DNA of 38,547 nucleotides from Sideroxydans sp. (GTDB lineage Bacteria > Pseudomonadota > Gammaproteobacteria > Burkholderiales > Gallionellaceae): contig JARCRQ010000046.1 in NCBI GenBank assembly GCA_029850585.1, positions 1 through 38,547 on the forward strand. Reading direction: 5' to 3'. The position numbers were made by a program, and so were the translations under genes. Shown one piece after another: positions 23,301 through 33,192 of the stretch. Position 1 is the stretch's first letter, and each line of letters opens with the position of its first letter. The notes below the pieces were generated by a model. The model was not told where the DNA came from. It saw only the letters and a program-made list of their open reading frames with translations, and made no database searches.

Positions 23301-24272
23301 TTACAACGCCATACCCTTTTCATCAAACAAGCCATCAAATAACACCGTCGTTAAATATCGTTCGCCTGAATCAGGCAAAATTACCACGATTGTTTTGCCT
23401 GCATGTTCAGGACGCTTTGCCAAGCGCACGGCTGCCGCAACAGCGGCACCACACGAAATGCCGCACAAAATACCTTCCTCTTTTGCCATACGCCGCGCGT
23501 ATTGCACCGCTTCTTCATTGCTCACTTGTTCGATTTGATCGACCAGCGACATATCCAAGTTATTTGGCACAAAGCCCGCGCCTATGCCTTGAATTTTATG
23601 CGGCGCGGGTTTAATCGGCTCACCCGCACGGAGCTGCGAAATAACGGGGCTGGCAGATGGTTCGACGGCGACAGAAAGCAATTTAGCATTGTGTTTTTTA
23701 AGGTAGCGCGACACGCCCGTAAGCGTGCCGCCCGTGCCGACACCCGCAACAAAAATATCGACTTTGCCAGCGGTGTCCGTCCAAATTTCAGGGCCAGTAG
23801 TGCGTTCGTGAATGGCAGGGTTAGCGGGGTTATTAAACTGCTGCAACAACACATATTTACTATCCGACGCGGCGATTTCTTCGGCTTTGGCGATTGCGCC
23901 ACTCATGCCTTTTGCGCCCTCAGTCAGCACTAACTTCGCGCCATACACCGCTAACAATTTACGACGTTCGATGCTCATCGTTTCTGGCATGGTCAGCGTC
24001 AGCGGAATACCGCGCGCGGCGGCGACAAACGCCAAAGCAATGCCCGTGTTACCGCTGGTGGGTTCGACGATTTCCTTGCCTGCGCCCAACACGCCGCGCT
24101 GCTCGGCATCCCAAATCATTGCCGCACCGATACGACACTTCACCGAATAAGCGGGATTGCGACCTTCAATTTTCGCCAAGATAGTCGCGCCTGCACCATC
24201 GCTGACGCGATTCAAACGCACCAAAGGCGTGTTGCCGATAGATAAAGAATTGTCGCTAAACCAGTTGGACAT
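23301..24272 (-). CDS. cysK: Cysteine synthase (O-acetylserine sulfhydrylase)
   Basis: The ATG at 24272 has GAGGAGGGG upstream and yields 323 residues; the longer frame adds 23 unsupported residues. The enzyme joins sulfide to O-acetylserine to make cysteine in the cytoplasm. Lys45 in [14 protein letters not shown] carries pyridoxal phosphate, with [12 protein letters not shown] at about 73-84 binding substrate and [14 protein letters not shown] binding the cofactor phosphate. The SVKCRIG form and length fit CysK rather than CysM. The gene takes up sulfide assimilatively, complementing the dissimilatory cluster at 6-11 kb. It probably shares a transcript with the SPFH gene. Its promoter was not clearly identified. 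Confidence 0.96.
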   Translation of the reverse strand: MSNWFSDNSLSIGNTPLVRLNRVSDGAGATILAKIEGRNPAYSVKCRIGAAMIWDAEQRGVLGAGKEIVEPTSGNTGIALAFVAAARGIPLTLTMPETMSIERRKLLAVYGAKLVLTEGAKGMSGAIAKAEEIAASDSKYVLLQQFNNPANPAIHERTTGPEIWTDTAGKVDIFVAGVGTGGTLTGVSRYLKKHNAKLLSVAVEPSASPVISQLRAGEPIKPAPHKIQGIGAGFVPNNLDMSLVDQIEQVSNEEAVQYARRMAKEEGILCGISCGAAVAAAVRLAKRPEHAGKTIVVILPDSGERYLTTVLFDGLFDEKGMAL

Positions 24273-24375
24273 GTCGCCCCTCCTCACAAAATTTTCACAA
24301 AAAAAGCAGCGGTGATTTTTACACAGGCGAGGATTTTTCACCCAGCTTTTTTAGCTCGCCAGTAAATGCTGGACG

Positions 24376-24403
24376 AAAAAAAACCGAGCGAACTCGGTTT
24401 TTT
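24376..24403. terminator. Bidirectional intrinsic terminator after rplQ
   Basis: Eight A residues, CCGAG, loop CGAA, CTCGG and six T residues (24376-24403) end the S10-spc-alpha transcript, 21 bp beyond the rplQ stop. Stem and loop nearly repeat the terminator at 17626-17653. Confidence 0.9.
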
Positions 24404-24424
24404 GTACCAGTGCAATCTCGCTAA

Positions 24425-24811
24425 TTACTCAGCATCTACTACAGTTGCATCGGCTGGGCGATCCATCAATTCGATCAATGCCATCGGAGCGTTGTCGCCC
24501 TGACGGAAACCGAATTTCAACACGCGTAAGTAACCGCCATTGCGTGTTGCGTAACGAGGACCGAGTTCATCAAACAACTTCGTTACCATTTCGCGATCAC
24601 GCAAACGCGCAAAAGCCAAACGACGATTTGCCAAACTAGGCGTTTTGCCCAGTGTCAGGATCGGTTCTGCCACACGGCGCAGTTCTTTAGCCTTAGGCAA
24701 AGTTGTTTTAATCAGCTCGTGACGCAACAGAGAAACTGTCATGTTGCGGAACATAGCCAAACGATGGCTGCTGGTACGATTGAGTTTTCTTAAACCTGAA
24801 CGATGACGCAT
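24425..24811 (-). CDS. rplQ: Large-subunit ribosomal protein L17
   Basis: At 128 residues it opens with [20 protein letters not shown], the conserved basic start of L17, and carries [17 protein letters not shown] in the body. The C-terminus ends in the acidic DATVVDAE, an extension seen in many proteobacteria. L17 sits near the exit of the peptide tunnel. It is the last gene of the ribosomal series, 36 bp after rpoA, and is followed by a strong terminator. Confidence 0.98.
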   Translation of the reverse strand: MRHRSGLRKLNRTSSHRLAMFRNMTVSLLRHELIKTTLPKAKELRRVAEPILTLGKTPSLANRRLAFARLRDREMVTKLFDELGPRYATRNGGYLRVLKFGFRQGDNAPMALIELMDRPADATVVDAE

Positions 24812-24847
24812 GATGTGCCTTTCTTACTTCTTAAGTTGCCAGACTGC

Positions 24848-25816
24848 TTAAACCGCAGCAACAGGCCAATTTTCCAGTTTCATACCGAGCGACAAATTGT
24901 GCTCTGCAAGAACCTGCTTGATTTCATTAAGCGATTTGCGACCGAGGTTAGGCGTGCGCAACAAATCGTTTTCGGTGTATTGAATCAGATCGCCAATGTA
25001 GTGAATGCTTTGTGCTTTGAGGCAGTTTGATGAACGTGGAGTCAATTCCAAATCATCTACTGGGCGCAACAACACAGGATCAACCTTAGGAGTTTGCACT
25101 TTTTCAACAACTGGCTCAGTACCTTCCAAAGCTGCGAACACTGAGAATTGATCAACCAAAATACGCGCCGCATTGCGGATTGCTTGTTCTGGATCAATCG
25201 CGCCGTTGGTTTCAATGTGCATGACTAATTTATCTAAGTCAGTACGTTGTTCCACACGTGCACTCTCAACTTCGTAGCTGACGCGGCTCACTGGGCTGAA
25301 CGACGCATCTAAAGCGATGTGTCCCACTGCGCGAGTTTCGTTTGGTACTTGACGTGAGATAGCTGAAACATAACCACGGCCTTGTTCGACCTTGATTTGC
25401 ATGTCCAATTTACCACCCGCTGTCAAATGCGCGATAACGTGTGCTGGATTAACGATTTCAACATCTGCGTTGCCGCTAATGTCTGCTGCCGTTACCACCC
25501 CTGCGCCCTCTTTTTTCAAAGTCAGCACGACTTCTTTAGCATTGTGCAAACACAGCACCACGCCTTTTAAGTTCAACAACAAATCAACCACGTCTTCTTG
25601 CACGCCATCAATCGTTGCGTACTCGTGCAACACACCAGCCATCTTCACTTCGGTAGGCGCAGCACCGGCCATAGAAGACAGCAAAATGCGACGCAAAGCA
25701 TTGCCTAAAGTGTGGCCATAACCGCGTTCAAAGGGTTCCATCACCACTTTTGCTTGGGTGGCGGAAATTCTTTGCACATCAATGATGCGCGGTTTCAAAA
25801 ATTCATTTTTAGACAT
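24848..25816 (-). CDS. rpoA: RNA polymerase alpha subunit
   Basis: The 322-residue protein has the N-terminal dimerisation domain (about 1-235) with [17 protein letters not shown] near 34-50, a linker, and the C-terminal domain (about 248-322) with two helix-hairpin-helix elements ([21 protein letters not shown] and [14 protein letters not shown] regions). Alpha dimers start polymerase assembly, and the C-terminal domain contacts UP elements and activators such as LysR-type regulators. GGAG precedes the start. It is flanked by rpsD (17 bp gap) and rplQ, the classic alpha operon order. Confidence 0.99.
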   Translation of the reverse strand: MSKNEFLKPRIIDVQRISATQAKVVMEPFERGYGHTLGNALRRILLSSMAGAAPTEVKMAGVLHEYATIDGVQEDVVDLLLNLKGVVLCLHNAKEVVLTLKKEGAGVVTAADISGNADVEIVNPAHVIAHLTAGGKLDMQIKVEQGRGYVSAISRQVPNETRAVGHIALDASFSPVSRVSYEVESARVEQRTDLDKLVMHIETNGAIDPEQAIRNAARILVDQFSVFAALEGTEPVVEKVQTPKVDPVLLRPVDDLELTPRSSNCLKAQSIHYIGDLIQYTENDLLRTPNLGRKSLNEIKQVLAEHNLSLGMKLENWPVAAV

Positions 25817-25833
25817 TCGCTACTCCGCGTGGA

Positions 25834-26463
25834 TTACTTGGAATACAACTCAACCACGAGCTTCTCGTTGATGGTTGCAGGCAATTCGGAACGCTGAGGC
25901 TTAGCTTTGAAAGTACCTTTGAAAGCCTTAGTGTCCATTTCCAACCATTCTGGGAAGCCGCGTGATTCAGCCGCAGCCAAAGCTGCTTTGATACGCAACT
26001 GAGCTTTAGACTTTTCCGCCACTTCAACTACATCACCAGGACGCACTTGATACGAAGGAATGTTGACGCGCTGACCGTTCACCAACACCGCATTGTGACG
26101 AACCACTTGACGCGCTTCTGAACGCGATGCGCCGAAGCCCATACGGTAAGTCACGTTGTCCAAACGCGATTCCAAAATTTGCAACAGACTTTCGCCCGTG
26201 ATGCCGCGTGAAGCAGTCGCTTGCTTGTAGGTCAAACGGAATTGCTTTTCCAGCACGCCGTAGATGCGACGAACTTTTTGCTTTTCACGCAACTGAGTGC
26301 CGTATTCTGACAAACGGTTATTTTTCTTTTGTCCGTGCTGACCAGGTGCATAAGCACGACGCTCAATGGAACATTTATCGGTAAAACACTTTTCGCCCTT
26401 CAGAAACAGCTTTTCGCCTTCGCGACGGCACTGACGGCATTTTGGGTCAAGATTTCTAGCCAA
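25834..26463 (-). CDS. rpsD: Small-subunit ribosomal protein S4 with N-terminal cysteine motif
   Basis: This 209-residue S4 has Cys9, Cys12, Cys26 and Cys31 in its N-terminus ([10 protein letters not shown] and KCFTDKC), a four-cysteine zinc-type motif lost in many proteobacterial S4 proteins. The body has [10 protein letters not shown], the [18 protein letters not shown] stretch and the RNA-binding S4 domain (about 97-160, [22 protein letters not shown] region). S4 starts 30S assembly on 16S rRNA and in enteric bacteria represses the alpha operon. It lies 17 bp from both rpsK and rpoA. Confidence 0.98.
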   Translation of the reverse strand: MARNLDPKCRQCRREGEKLFLKGEKCFTDKCSIERRAYAPGQHGQKKNNRLSEYGTQLREKQKVRRIYGVLEKQFRLTYKQATASRGITGESLLQILESRLDNVTYRMGFGASRSEARQVVRHNAVLVNGQRVNIPSYQVRPGDVVEVAEKSKAQLRIKAALAAAESRGFPEWLEMDTKAFKGTFKAKPQRSELPATINEKLVVELYSK

Positions 26464-26480
26464 GATGTACTCCTAGTAAA

Positions 26481-26870
26481 TTAGATACGACGCTTTTTAG
26501 GCGGACGGCAACCGTTGTGCGGCACCGGGGTAATATCAGAAATGCTAGTGATCTTAAAACCAGCAGCATTCAACGCACGCACAGCGGATTCACGGCCAGG
26601 GCCAGGTCCTTTGATGCGCACTTCAATATTCTTAACGCCACATTCAGCAGCAGCTTTACCCACAACTTCAGCCGCAATTTGAGCTGCAAAAGGAGTGCTT
26701 TTACGCGAACCTTTGAAGCCTTGTGCGCCGCTAGTTGACCAAGCCAAAGTATTGCCTTGACGATCAGTAATGGTAACGATGGTGTTGTTAAATGATGCGT
26801 GAACGTGTGCAATTGCTTCAGCAACGTTCTTTTTAACTTTTTTGCGTACTTTCGTAGCTGGCTTAGCCAT
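26481..26870 (-). CDS. rpsK: Small-subunit ribosomal protein S11
   Basis: The 129-residue protein has the family segments [16 protein letters not shown] (about 29-44), [16 protein letters not shown] and the C-terminal [13 protein letters not shown]. It binds the 30S platform beside the mRNA exit channel together with S18 and S21. The gene is 29 bp after rpsM and 17 bp before rpsD. Normal length; AGGAATAG-like ribosome site upstream. Confidence 0.99.
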   Translation of the reverse strand: MAKPATKVRKKVKKNVAEAIAHVHASFNNTIVTITDRQGNTLAWSTSGAQGFKGSRKSTPFAAQIAAEVVGKAAAECGVKNIEVRIKGPGPGRESAVRALNAAGFKITSISDITPVPHNGCRPPKKRRI

Positions 26871-26899
26871 AATCTATTCCTCTAATGCGTTATAGCGAA

Positions 26900-27265
26900 T
26901 TACTTCTTAGCACCGGCGATAGCCTTACGCGGACCCTTACGAGTGCGCGCATTAGTGCGAGTGCGTTGGCCACGACATGGCAAACCACGACGATGACGTT
27001 GACCGCGATAGCAACCCAGGTCCATCAATCGCTTGATGTTCATGGTTGTTTCACGACGCAAATCACCTTCAACGGTAAACTTGGCTACTTCGTCGCGAAG
27101 TTTTTCAACTTCTGCGTCGGTCAAGTCTTTCATCTTGGTGGTGGTCTTTACGCCAGCCGCTGCACAGATACTGAGTGAGCGAGTGCGTCCGATACCGTAA
27201 ATTGCAGTCAAAGCAATTACAGCGTGTTGATGGTTGGGGATATTCACCCCTGCAATACGTGCCAT
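26900..27265 (-). CDS. rpsM: Small-subunit ribosomal protein S13
   Basis: The 121-residue protein begins [26 protein letters not shown], the helix-hairpin-helix start of S13, and ends in a basic tail with [19 protein letters not shown] that reaches the tRNA sites. S13 lies in the 30S head and bridges to the large subunit. It opens the alpha-operon part of the series; a TATAAT element 30 bp upstream is a candidate internal promoter. Confidence 0.99.
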   Translation of the reverse strand: MARIAGVNIPNHQHAVIALTAIYGIGRTRSLSICAAAGVKTTTKMKDLTDAEVEKLRDEVAKFTVEGDLRRETTMNIKRLMDLGCYRGQRHRRGLPCRGQRTRTNARTRKGPRKAIAGAKK

Positions 27266-27294
27266 GCAGCTACCCTATATTTGAAAAAACGAAG

Positions 27295-27300
27295 ATTATA
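27295..27300 (-). promoter_or_regulatory. Candidate -10 element of an internal alpha-operon promoter
   Basis: A perfect TATAAT on the minus strand lies in the 59-bp gap between rpmJ and rpsM, giving a start about 24 bases before rpsM. The -35 region is poor (nothing close to TTGACA at 16-18 bases), so the call rests on the -10 hexamer and on the known alpha promoter at this place in E. coli. Confidence 0.4.
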
Positions 27301-27324
27301 ACACCGAAATTGGCTAACGCCGAA

Positions 27325-27438
27325 TTAACCTTGGCGTTGCTTGTGACGTGGCTCTGTGCAAATCACACGAACCACACGTTTACGAATAACAATTTTGCAA
27401 TTACGGCAAATTTTCTTAACTGATGCTTGAACTCTCAT
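27325..27438 (-). CDS. rpmJ: Large-subunit ribosomal protein L36
   Basis: This 37-codon gene reads [20 protein letters not shown] then [17 protein letters not shown], which is L36 of the zinc-binding type: Cys11, Cys14, Cys27 and His32 form the CCCH ribbon. AGGAG lies eight bases before the ATG. It sits 18 bp after infA and 59 bp before rpsM, the usual place. L36 is bound near the base of the large-subunit stalk region. Confidence 0.97.
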   Translation of the reverse strand: MRVQASVKKICRNCKIVIRKRVVRVICTEPRHKQRQG

Positions 27439-27456
27439 TATTTTCTCCTAACTGAA

Positions 27457-27675
27457 CTATTTGGCGCGGAACACAATGCGCGCTTTACTCAAATCATACG
27501 GGGTCAATTCAACCGTTACTTTATCGCCAGGCAAAATACGAATGTAATGCATACGCATTTTCCCTGAAATATGACCGAGTACCACATGACCATTCTCTAA
27601 CTTGATGCGGAAAGTCGCATTGGGCAACGACTCTTCGATTTCACCTGCCATTTGAATCACATCTTCTTTAGCCAT
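27457..27675 (-). CDS. infA: Translation initiation factor IF-1
   Basis: The 72-residue OB-fold protein ([20 protein letters not shown] at the start, [19 protein letters not shown] in the middle) binds the 30S A site during initiation. Its start overlaps the secY stop by one base, so translation is probably coupled. The place between secY and rpmJ is characteristic of betaproteobacteria and Gram-positive bacteria, whereas E. coli has infA elsewhere; this is the main taxonomic clue in the window. Confidence 0.98.
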   Translation of the reverse strand: MAKEDVIQMAGEIEESLPNATFRIKLENGHVVLGHISGKMRMHYIRILPGDKVTVELTPYDLSKARIVFRAK

Positions 27676-28991
27676 TAGCGTGTAATCCCGGCTTTGAAAT
27701 TAGCTTTCTTTAATAGATTCTCGTATTGGTGAGTCATCAAATAAGACTGCACTTGCGCCATAAAATCCATCGTAACCACCACCAAAATCAACAGTGAAGT
27801 ACCACCAAAGTAGAAGGGGACATTTTTCCAGACCACCAAAAACTCAGGCAGCAAACAAACTAAGGCGATATAAATTGCCCCAACCAACGTCAAGCGCAAC
27901 ATAATTTTCTCGACATATTTAGCTGTTTGCTCACCAGGACGTATGCCAGGCAAGAAAGCACCGCTTTTCTTCAAGTTATCAGCTGTTTCTTTTGGGCTAA
28001 ATACCAACGCCGTGTAAAAGAAGCAAAAGAAGAAAATCGCAGCAGCATATACCATCACATAAATCGGCTGACCTGGCGACAACTTATCACTAATTTCTTT
28101 CAACCAATTCATGCCATGCCCTGCACCAAACCAACCCGCAATCGTCGCTGGGAAAAGAATAATACTGGAAGCAAAAATCGGAGGAATCACGCCCGCCATG
28201 TTAATTTTCAATGGCAAATGTGACGATTGACCGCCATAAACTTTGTTGCCAACTTGGCGTTTTGCATAGTTCACTAAAATTTTGCGCTGACCACGTTCAA
28301 CTAGCACCACAAAATAAACAACTGCAATCGCACCAAAAAACAAAAACAACACAAACGGAATCGAAAAAGCACCTGTTCTAGCCAGCTCCAAAGTGCTGCC
28401 AATCGCATTCGGCAAACCAGCCGCAATTCCTGCAAAGATAATCAGCGAAATACCGTTACCTAAACCACGCTCAGTAATCTGCTCACCCAACCACATCAAG
28501 AACATTGTCCCTGACACCAAAGTAATCACCGTGGTCATCTGAAACATGCTACCTGGGTTCGGCACCAGCCCTGGCTGAGCTTGCAATGCAACAGCAATGC
28601 CCAACGCTTGGAATATCGCTAAAGCGAGTGTGCCGTAACGGGTGTACTGCGTGATTTTGCGCTTGCCTGCCTCACCGTCTTTTTTCAACTGTTCAAGATG
28701 CGGCACGGCGATTGAAGCCAATTGCATAATGATAGAAGCCGAAATGTACGGCATGATACCGAGCGCGAAAATTGCGAATCGAGACAAAGAACCACCAGAA
28801 AACATATTGAACATACCCAATATGCCATTCTTTTGCGACTTGAATAAATCCGCCAATACCGCTGGATCAATACCTGGAACGGGGATGTGCGCACCAATAC
28901 GGTACACCACCAACGCCCCCAGCAAAAACCATAAACGCTGGCTTAAATCACCGTACTTACCTTTAGTAACACCTTTGGCTGCTGTGCTCAC
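27675..28991 (-). CDS. secY: Protein translocase subunit SecY
   Basis: The 438-residue protein has ten hydrophobic segments. Landmarks are the cytoplasmic start with [28 protein letters not shown], the plug-region [26 protein letters not shown], and the cytoplasmic loop [15 protein letters not shown] around 255. SecY forms the protein-conducting channel with SecE and SecG. It begins 8 bp after rplO and its stop overlaps the infA start by one base. Length is typical (E. coli 443). Confidence 0.99.
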   Translation of the reverse strand: MSTAAKGVTKGKYGDLSQRLWFLLGALVVYRIGAHIPVPGIDPAVLADLFKSQKNGILGMFNMFSGGSLSRFAIFALGIMPYISASIIMQLASIAVPHLEQLKKDGEAGKRKITQYTRYGTLALAIFQALGIAVALQAQPGLVPNPGSMFQMTTVITLVSGTMFLMWLGEQITERGLGNGISLIIFAGIAAGLPNAIGSTLELARTGAFSIPFVLFLFFGAIAVVYFVVLVERGQRKILVNYAKRQVGNKVYGGQSSHLPLKINMAGVIPPIFASSIILFPATIAGWFGAGHGMNWLKEISDKLSPGQPIYVMVYAAAIFFFCFFYTALVFSPKETADNLKKSGAFLPGIRPGEQTAKYVEKIMLRLTLVGAIYIALVCLLPEFLVVWKNVPFYFGGTSLLILVVVTMDFMAQVQSYLMTHQYENLLKKANFKAGITR

Positions 28992-28999
28992 GGCGTTCC

Positions 29000-29434
29000 T
29001 TACTCGGTGATGCTGCCGCCGGCCGCTTCAACTGCTGCGCGCGCACCTTTGGTAATCAGCAAACCTTGCAAAGTTACTGCACGAGCGATTTCGCCGCACA
29101 AGAAAACTTTAGCTTGCAATGCATTCGCATGAACAATGCCAGCCGCTTTCAACGACAACAAGTCGATAGTAGCGATAGGCATCGCTTGCAAGTCTGACAA
29201 GCGCACTTCAGCCGTGTCGTTGCGGGTCAATGACACGAAGCCACGTTTTGGCAAGCGACGTTGCAAAGGCATTTGACCACCTTCAAAACCGACTTTATGA
29301 AAACCACCTGCACGAGATTTTTGACCTTTATGACCGCGACCGCATGTCTTACCCAAACCAGAACCAATGCCACGACCAACGCGACGTTTGTAATGTTTAG
29401 CACCTGCGGCAGCTTGTATCGTATTGAGTTCCAT
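29000..29434 (-). CDS. rplO: Large-subunit ribosomal protein L15
   Basis: The 144-residue protein has the glycine- and basic-rich N-terminal extension of L15 ([26 protein letters not shown] region at about 16-41) and the globular C-terminal half with [17 protein letters not shown]. The extension threads into 23S rRNA. It lies 2 bp from rpmD and 8 bp from secY, the standard spc order. Confidence 0.98.
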   Translation of the reverse strand: MELNTIQAAAGAKHYKRRVGRGIGSGLGKTCGRGHKGQKSRAGGFHKVGFEGGQMPLQRRLPKRGFVSLTRNDTAEVRLSDLQAMPIATIDLLSLKAAGIVHANALQAKVFLCGEIARAVTLQGLLITKGARAAVEAAGGSITE

Positions 29435-29436
29435 CG

Positions 29437-29622
29437 TTACGCTCCAACCTTAACCATATAAAACACTTTGTTAATCATGCCACGCACGCATGGAGTGTCT
29501 TCTAATTGAACTGTGTGGTTGATGCGACGCAGACCCAAACCGCGAATTGTCGCGCGATGAGACTCAGTCGTTCCAATCAAACCCTTGACTTGCGTCACTG
29601 TAATTGTTTTGGCTTTAGTCAT
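29437..29622 (-). CDS. rpmD: Large-subunit ribosomal protein L30
   Basis: The 61-residue protein ([20 protein letters not shown] then [18 protein letters not shown]) is a normal-length L30 with the ferredoxin-like fold. It sits between rpsE (3 bp gap) and rplO (2 bp gap), so the three are probably translationally coupled. Many bacteria lack L30; its presence here is ordinary for proteobacteria. Confidence 0.98.
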   Translation of the reverse strand: MTKAKTITVTQVKGLIGTTESHRATIRGLGLRRINHTVQLEDTPCVRGMINKVFYMVKVGA

Positions 29623-29625
29623 TTC

Positions 29626-30147
29626 TTACCCCAAAATTTCATCAAGATTTTTGCCGCGTTTCGCTGCAATTTCTGATGGTGAATTCAATGCTTGCAAACC
29701 GTTCAAAGTAGCGCGAACGACGTTGTAAGGATTGCTAGAACCGATACATTTCGCCAACACATCTTTAACGCCTACCGCTTCAAATACCGCACGCATCGCG
29801 CCACCAGCAATAATGCCCGTACCTTCAGACGCTGGCTGCATCAACACTTTAGCTGCGCCGTGTTTACCGATAACCGTGTGGTGCAAAGTGCCGTTTTTCA
29901 AATTGATTTTCACCAAGTTGCGACGCGCTTCTTCCATCGCTTTTTGCACAGCAACTGGAACTTCTTTCGACTTTCCTTTGCCCATCGCAATACGACCGTC
30001 GCCATCACCAACCACTGTCAGTGCTGCGAAACCCATGATACGTCCACCTTTAACAACCTTGGTGACACGATTCACAGCGATCATTTTTTCGATCATGCCG
30101 TCGTCGCGTTCTTCTTGCTGCTGATTCTTACCTTGTGGCTTAGCCAT
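29626..30147 (-). CDS. rpsE: Small-subunit ribosomal protein S5
   Basis: The 173-residue protein has the double-stranded RNA-binding-like N-terminal domain ([20 protein letters not shown], about 17-36) and the C-terminal domain with [24 protein letters not shown]5 lies by the mRNA entrance and affects decoding accuracy. The N-terminal lead [16 protein letters not shown] is a little longer and more polar than in E. coli. It is 13 bp after rplR. Confidence 0.98.
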   Translation of the reverse strand: MAKPQGKNQQQEERDDGMIEKMIAVNRVTKVVKGGRIMGFAALTVVGDGDGRIAMGKGKSKEVPVAVQKAMEEARRNLVKINLKNGTLHHTVIGKHGAAKVLMQPASEGTGIIAGGAMRAVFEAVGVKDVLAKCIGSSNPYNVVRATLNGLQALNSPSEIAAKRGKNLDEILG

Positions 30148-30160
30148 TATTCAACTCCAA

Positions 30161-30517
30161 TTAGAACTGCAAGCCATGTTCGCGCGCTGCATCTGCCAAC
30201 GCTTTAATGCGACCATGATAACGATTACCCGAGCGGTCAAAAGCCACTTGAGCGACACCAGCAACTTTAGCTTTTTCAGCGATACGCTTGCCAACTACGG
30301 CTGCCGCTGCGGTGTTACCACCATTCGCCAAATCTTTACGAACTTCAACTTCAGCAGAAGACGCGCTAGCTAAAATCTTGCTACCGCAAGCAGAAATGAT
30401 TTGTGCGTAGATATGCAAATTGGTGCGATGCACAGCCAAACGAACTGTTTTCTTTTCAGCAATGCGGGCACGGGTTTTGCGTGCTCTGCGCTGACGTGAT
30501 TCATTTTTGTTCAACAT
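30161..30517 (-). CDS. rplR: Large-subunit ribosomal protein L18
   Basis: At 118 residues, with a basic N-terminal tail ([17 protein letters not shown]), [16 protein letters not shown] and a C-terminal [24 protein letters not shown], this is L18. It binds 5S rRNA together with L5 and L25 at the central protuberance. Spacing is 11 bp after rplF and 13 bp before rpsE. Confidence 0.98.
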   Translation of the reverse strand: MLNKNESRQRRARKTRARIAEKKTVRLAVHRTNLHIYAQIISACGSKILASASSAEVEVRKDLANGGNTAAAAVVGKRIAEKAKVAGVAQVAFDRSGNRYHGRIKALADAAREHGLQF

Positions 30518-30528
30518 ATACGCCTCAA

Positions 30529-31062
30529 TTATTTCTTCTTGGTTTCTTTAAGAACGATAACTTCATCGCTGTAACGCACACCCTTGCCTTTGTAAGGCTC
30601 AGGTTGACGATAGGCGCGAATTTCAGCAGCAACTTGACCAACACGTTGCTTATCAGCACCCTTCAACACGATTTCAGTTTGCGTTGGTGTTTCAACCTTC
30701 ACACCCGCTGGCATTTTGTGCGCAACGGGGTGAGAGAAACCCAAAGTCAAATTCAAAGTATCGCCAGCAGCAGCAGCACGGTAACCCACGCCCACCAACA
30801 ACAACTTACGCTCAAAGCCCTTGCTCACACCAACCATCATGTTCGCTAACAGCGCGCGAATCGTGCCTGACATCGCATCCGCTTCTGTTGAATCGTTCAT
30901 TGCTTTAAACAATAACGCATCACCTTCACGAACTACCGCCACAGAGCCATTCAATGGTTGAATCAAAGTACCCATTGGACCTTTAACTGACACTTGAGCA
31001 GCCGACAACACAACCTCAACACCCGCAGGTACAACGACAGGATTTTTAGCAACTCTTGACAT
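30529..31062 (-). CDS. rplF: Large-subunit ribosomal protein L6
   Basis: The 177-residue protein starts [17 protein letters not shown] and has the two repeated L6 domains (about 1-80 and 83-170); the second contains [23 protein letters not shown] and the end has [19 protein letters not shown]6 lies near the sarcin-ricin loop and the factor-binding site. AGGAG precedes the start. Gap to rpsH is 9 bp. Confidence 0.99.
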   Translation of the reverse strand: MSRVAKNPVVVPAGVEVVLSAAQVSVKGPMGTLIQPLNGSVAVVREGDALLFKAMNDSTEADAMSGTIRALLANMMVGVSKGFERKLLLVGVGYRAAAAGDTLNLTLGFSHPVAHKMPAGVKVETPTQTEIVLKGADKQRVGQVAAEIRAYRQPEPYKGKGVRYSDEVIVLKETKKK

Positions 31063-31071
31063 AATTCCTCC

Positions 31072-31470
31072 TTAAGCCACGAGACACAAAAGCTCGCCGC
31101 CGATACCGTTGGCGCGCGCTTTGCGATCTGTCATCAAACCCTTAGAAGTTGAAACAATCGCGATACCGAGACCGTTCATCACCTGAGGAATATCTGCCGT
31201 ACCTTTGTAAACGCGCAGACCTGGCGTGCTAACACGCTGAATCTTTTCGATTACGGGACGACCGCTATAGTATTTAAGACCAATTTCCAAAGTTGCTTTA
31301 CCGCCGTCGCCAGCAACAACTTTGTAACCATCTACATAACCTTCTTCTTTCAAAACGTCCGCAATGGCAACTTTGATTTTTGAAGAAGGCATAGCTACCG
31401 TTACTTTTTCCGCCATTTGCGCATTACGAATGCGCGTTAACATGTCGGAGATTGGATCACTCATACTCAT
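31072..31470 (-). CDS. rpsH: Small-subunit ribosomal protein S8
   Basis: The 132-residue protein contains [16 protein letters not shown] at the start and the C-terminal RNA-binding [27 protein letters not shown] second ATG two codons in would give the more common 130-residue form, but AGGAG is better placed (six bases) for the first. S8 binds helix 21 of 16S rRNA and in E. coli represses the spc operon by binding mRNA near rplE; I did not find a convincing mimic of that site here. Confidence 0.98.
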   Translation of the reverse strand: MSMSDPISDMLTRIRNAQMAEKVTVAMPSSKIKVAIADVLKEEGYVDGYKVVAGDGGKATLEIGLKYYSGRPVIEKIQRVSTPGLRVYKGTADIPQVMNGLGIAIVSTSKGLMTDRKARANGIGGELLCLVA

Positions 31471-31479
31471 AAATTTCTC

Positions 31480-31785
31480 CTACCAACTTGCCTTAACGAT
31501 ACCTGGAATCTCACCGCGCATTGCAAATTCGCGAACTTTAGTACGACCCAAGCCAAACTTACTAAACGTGCCGCGTGGACGACCAGTCAATGCGCAACGA
31601 TTACGCAAACGCACCGGACTTGAATCACGCGGAAGAGCTTGTAACTTAGCGCGCGCTTCAGCACGCTCCGCGTCACTCGCCTTGAAGTTTTCGATGATTG
31701 CTTGCAACGCTGCGCGCTTGGGTGCGAATTTCGCAACCAGCTCACGACGCTTCAGGTCACGATTGATAACTGCCATCTTAGCCAT
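31480..31785 (-). CDS. rpsN: Small-subunit ribosomal protein S14 (long, zinc-free type)
   Basis: The 101-residue form lacks the CxxC pairs of short zinc-binding S14, so it is the long type usual in proteobacteria. Key segments are [20 protein letters not shown] and [25 protein letters not shown] near the end. S14 sits in the 30S head beside S3 and S10. Gaps are 10 bp from rplE and 9 bp to rpsH. Confidence 0.98.
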   Translation of the reverse strand: MAKMAVINRDLKRRELVAKFAPKRAALQAIIENFKASDAERAEARAKLQALPRDSSPVRLRNRCALTGRPRGTFSKFGLGRTKVREFAMRGEIPGIVKASW

Positions 31786-31795
31786 TAGTCTTTTC

Positions 31796-32335
31796 TCATT
31801 TCTTTAAAGGAAGTTTGAACGCCATCAAAAGAGCCTTAGCTTCTTCATCGGTCTTTGCTGAAGTGGTGATAGTGATATTCATCCCACGCAAAGCATCAAT
31901 TTTTTCGTATTCAATTTCAGGGAAAATGATTTGCTCTTTAACGCCCATGTTGTAGTTACCACGACCATCAAAAGACTTACCTGAAATACCACGAAAATCG
32001 CGAATACGCGGAATTGCAACAGAAATCAGACGATCCAAGAACTCGTACATGCGCTCTTTGCGCAAAGTAACCTTACAACCTACCGGATAACCAGAACGAA
32101 TCTTGAAACCCGCAATTGATTTCTTAGACAATGTAATAACTGGCTTCTGACCTGCGATTTTTTGCATATCGCCAACCGCAAATTCCATCACCTTCTTGTC
32201 CGCAACCGCTTCGCCCACACCCATATTCAGGGTGATTTTTTCGATACGCGGCACTTCCATCACAGACTTGTAGCCAAACTGCACCATCAAATCTTTAGCG
32301 ACCTTTTCTTTATACAACTCATGAAAACGAGCCAT
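31796..32335 (-). CDS. rplE: Large-subunit ribosomal protein L5
   Basis: The 179-residue protein shows [20 protein letters not shown], the [14 protein letters not shown] motif, [24 protein letters not shown] and the C-terminal [20 protein letters not shown]5 carries 5S rRNA into the large subunit and touches the P-site tRNA. It follows rplX by 13 bp. Length and motifs are normal. Confidence 0.99.
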   Translation of the reverse strand: MARFHELYKEKVAKDLMVQFGYKSVMEVPRIEKITLNMGVGEAVADKKVMEFAVGDMQKIAGQKPVITLSKKSIAGFKIRSGYPVGCKVTLRKERMYEFLDRLISVAIPRIRDFRGISGKSFDGRGNYNMGVKEQIIFPEIEYEKIDALRGMNITITTSAKTDEEAKALLMAFKLPLKK

Positions 32336-32348
32336 GCTTTAATACCCC

Positions 32349-32663
32349 TTAAGCCTTGATTACTTCGCCATTAGACTTGAACACACGCACTTTGTGCCCA
32401 TCTTCAAGCGTCTTAAAACCAACACGATCAGCCTTCTTGGTTGCGGCATTGAAAATCGCAACATTTGAAATATGAATCGGTGCTTCTTGCTCAACAATTC
32501 CGCCAGACAAACCTTTAACCGGGTTAGGCTTTTGGTGTTTTTTAACTTTATTGATGCCGCCAATCAAAAGATGGTCGCCCAACACGCTGATAACAGCACC
32601 GCGACTACCTTTATCTTTGCCCGCGATAACAATCACGTCATCATTTTTCTTGATTTTATTCAT
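32349..32663 (-). CDS. rplX: Large-subunit ribosomal protein L24
   Basis: The 104-residue protein has the KOW motif near the N-terminus ([22 protein letters not shown], about 7-28) and the [27 protein letters not shown] middle typical of L24. It is one of the two proteins that start 50S assembly. The gene is 27 bp after rplN and 13 bp before rplE. Confidence 0.98.
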   Translation of the reverse strand: MNKIKKNDDVIVIAGKDKGSRGAVISVLGDHLLIGGINKVKKHQKPNPVKGLSGGIVEQEAPIHISNVAIFNAATKKADRVGFKTLEDGHKVRVFKSNGEVIKA

Positions 32664-32690
32664 AGCTTCCTCTGCTCGACGCTTTATCGC

Positions 32691-33059
32691 TTACAGCACT
32701 TCTGGCGCAAGCGATACAATCTTCATAAACTTTTCAGTGCGCAATTCGCGAGTAACAGGTCCGAAAATACGCGTGCCAATTGGCTCCAACTTTGCGTTTA
32801 ACAACACCGCTGCATTACCGTCAAATTTAACCAAAGAACCGTCACTACGACGCACACCCTTAGCTGTACGCACCACAACCGCGTTGTAAACCTCGCCTTT
32901 TTTGACGCGACCACGAGGCGCAGCATCTTTGATACTGACTTTAATAACATCACCCACAGAAGCGTAACGACGCTTAGAGCCGCCCAACACCTTGAAGCAC
33001 ATTACCGAACGCGCACCGGTGTTATCGGCCACGTCTAAAACTGTTTGCATTTGTATCAT
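32691..33059 (-). CDS. rplN: Large-subunit ribosomal protein L14
   Basis: This 122-residue protein starts [27 protein letters not shown] and contains [26 protein letters not shown] and [13 protein letters not shown], all standard for L14. It contacts 16S rRNA in an intersubunit bridge and the silencing factor RsfS. It is the first gene after the strong internal promoter at 33153-33180, so it heads the spc-type unit here. Confidence 0.99.
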   Translation of the reverse strand: MIQMQTVLDVADNTGARSVMCFKVLGGSKRRYASVGDVIKVSIKDAAPRGRVKKGEVYNAVVVRTAKGVRRSDGSLVKFDGNAAVLLNAKLEPIGTRIFGPVTRELRTEKFMKIVSLAPEVL

Positions 33060-33079
33060 TATTTAATCTCCAACTTTTT

Positions 33080-33135
33080 CCGCTAGCGGCGGCCAGTTTT
33101 GGAACCCGTTAAGGGTCAGAACGCCGCGAACGGCG
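33080..33135 (-). promoter_or_regulatory. Structured leader upstream of rplN
   Basis: Within the predicted 5' leader, the minus strand encodes CGCCG-TTCG-CGGCG (33122-33135), a stem with the very stable UUCG tetraloop, an ACCC/GGGT stem near 33103-33116 and a CCGCTAGCGG palindrome (33080-33089). No terminator-type T-tract follows them. They may be a ribosomal-protein binding site or protect the 5' end. Confidence 0.5.
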
Positions 33136-33152
33136 ATGAAACGAAGCCGCGC

Positions 33153-33180
33153 ATTATATGCAATTTTTTGAGGAATGCAA
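33153..33180 (-). promoter_or_regulatory. spc promoter (upstream of rplN)
   Basis: On the minus strand TTGCAT (33175-33180) and a perfect TATAAT (33153-33158) are 16 bases apart in the 133-bp gap between rpsQ and rplN. The start would be near 33146. Position matches the known spc operon promoter of E. coli. Confidence 0.8.
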
Positions 33181-33192
33181 GAAGAATTACAA

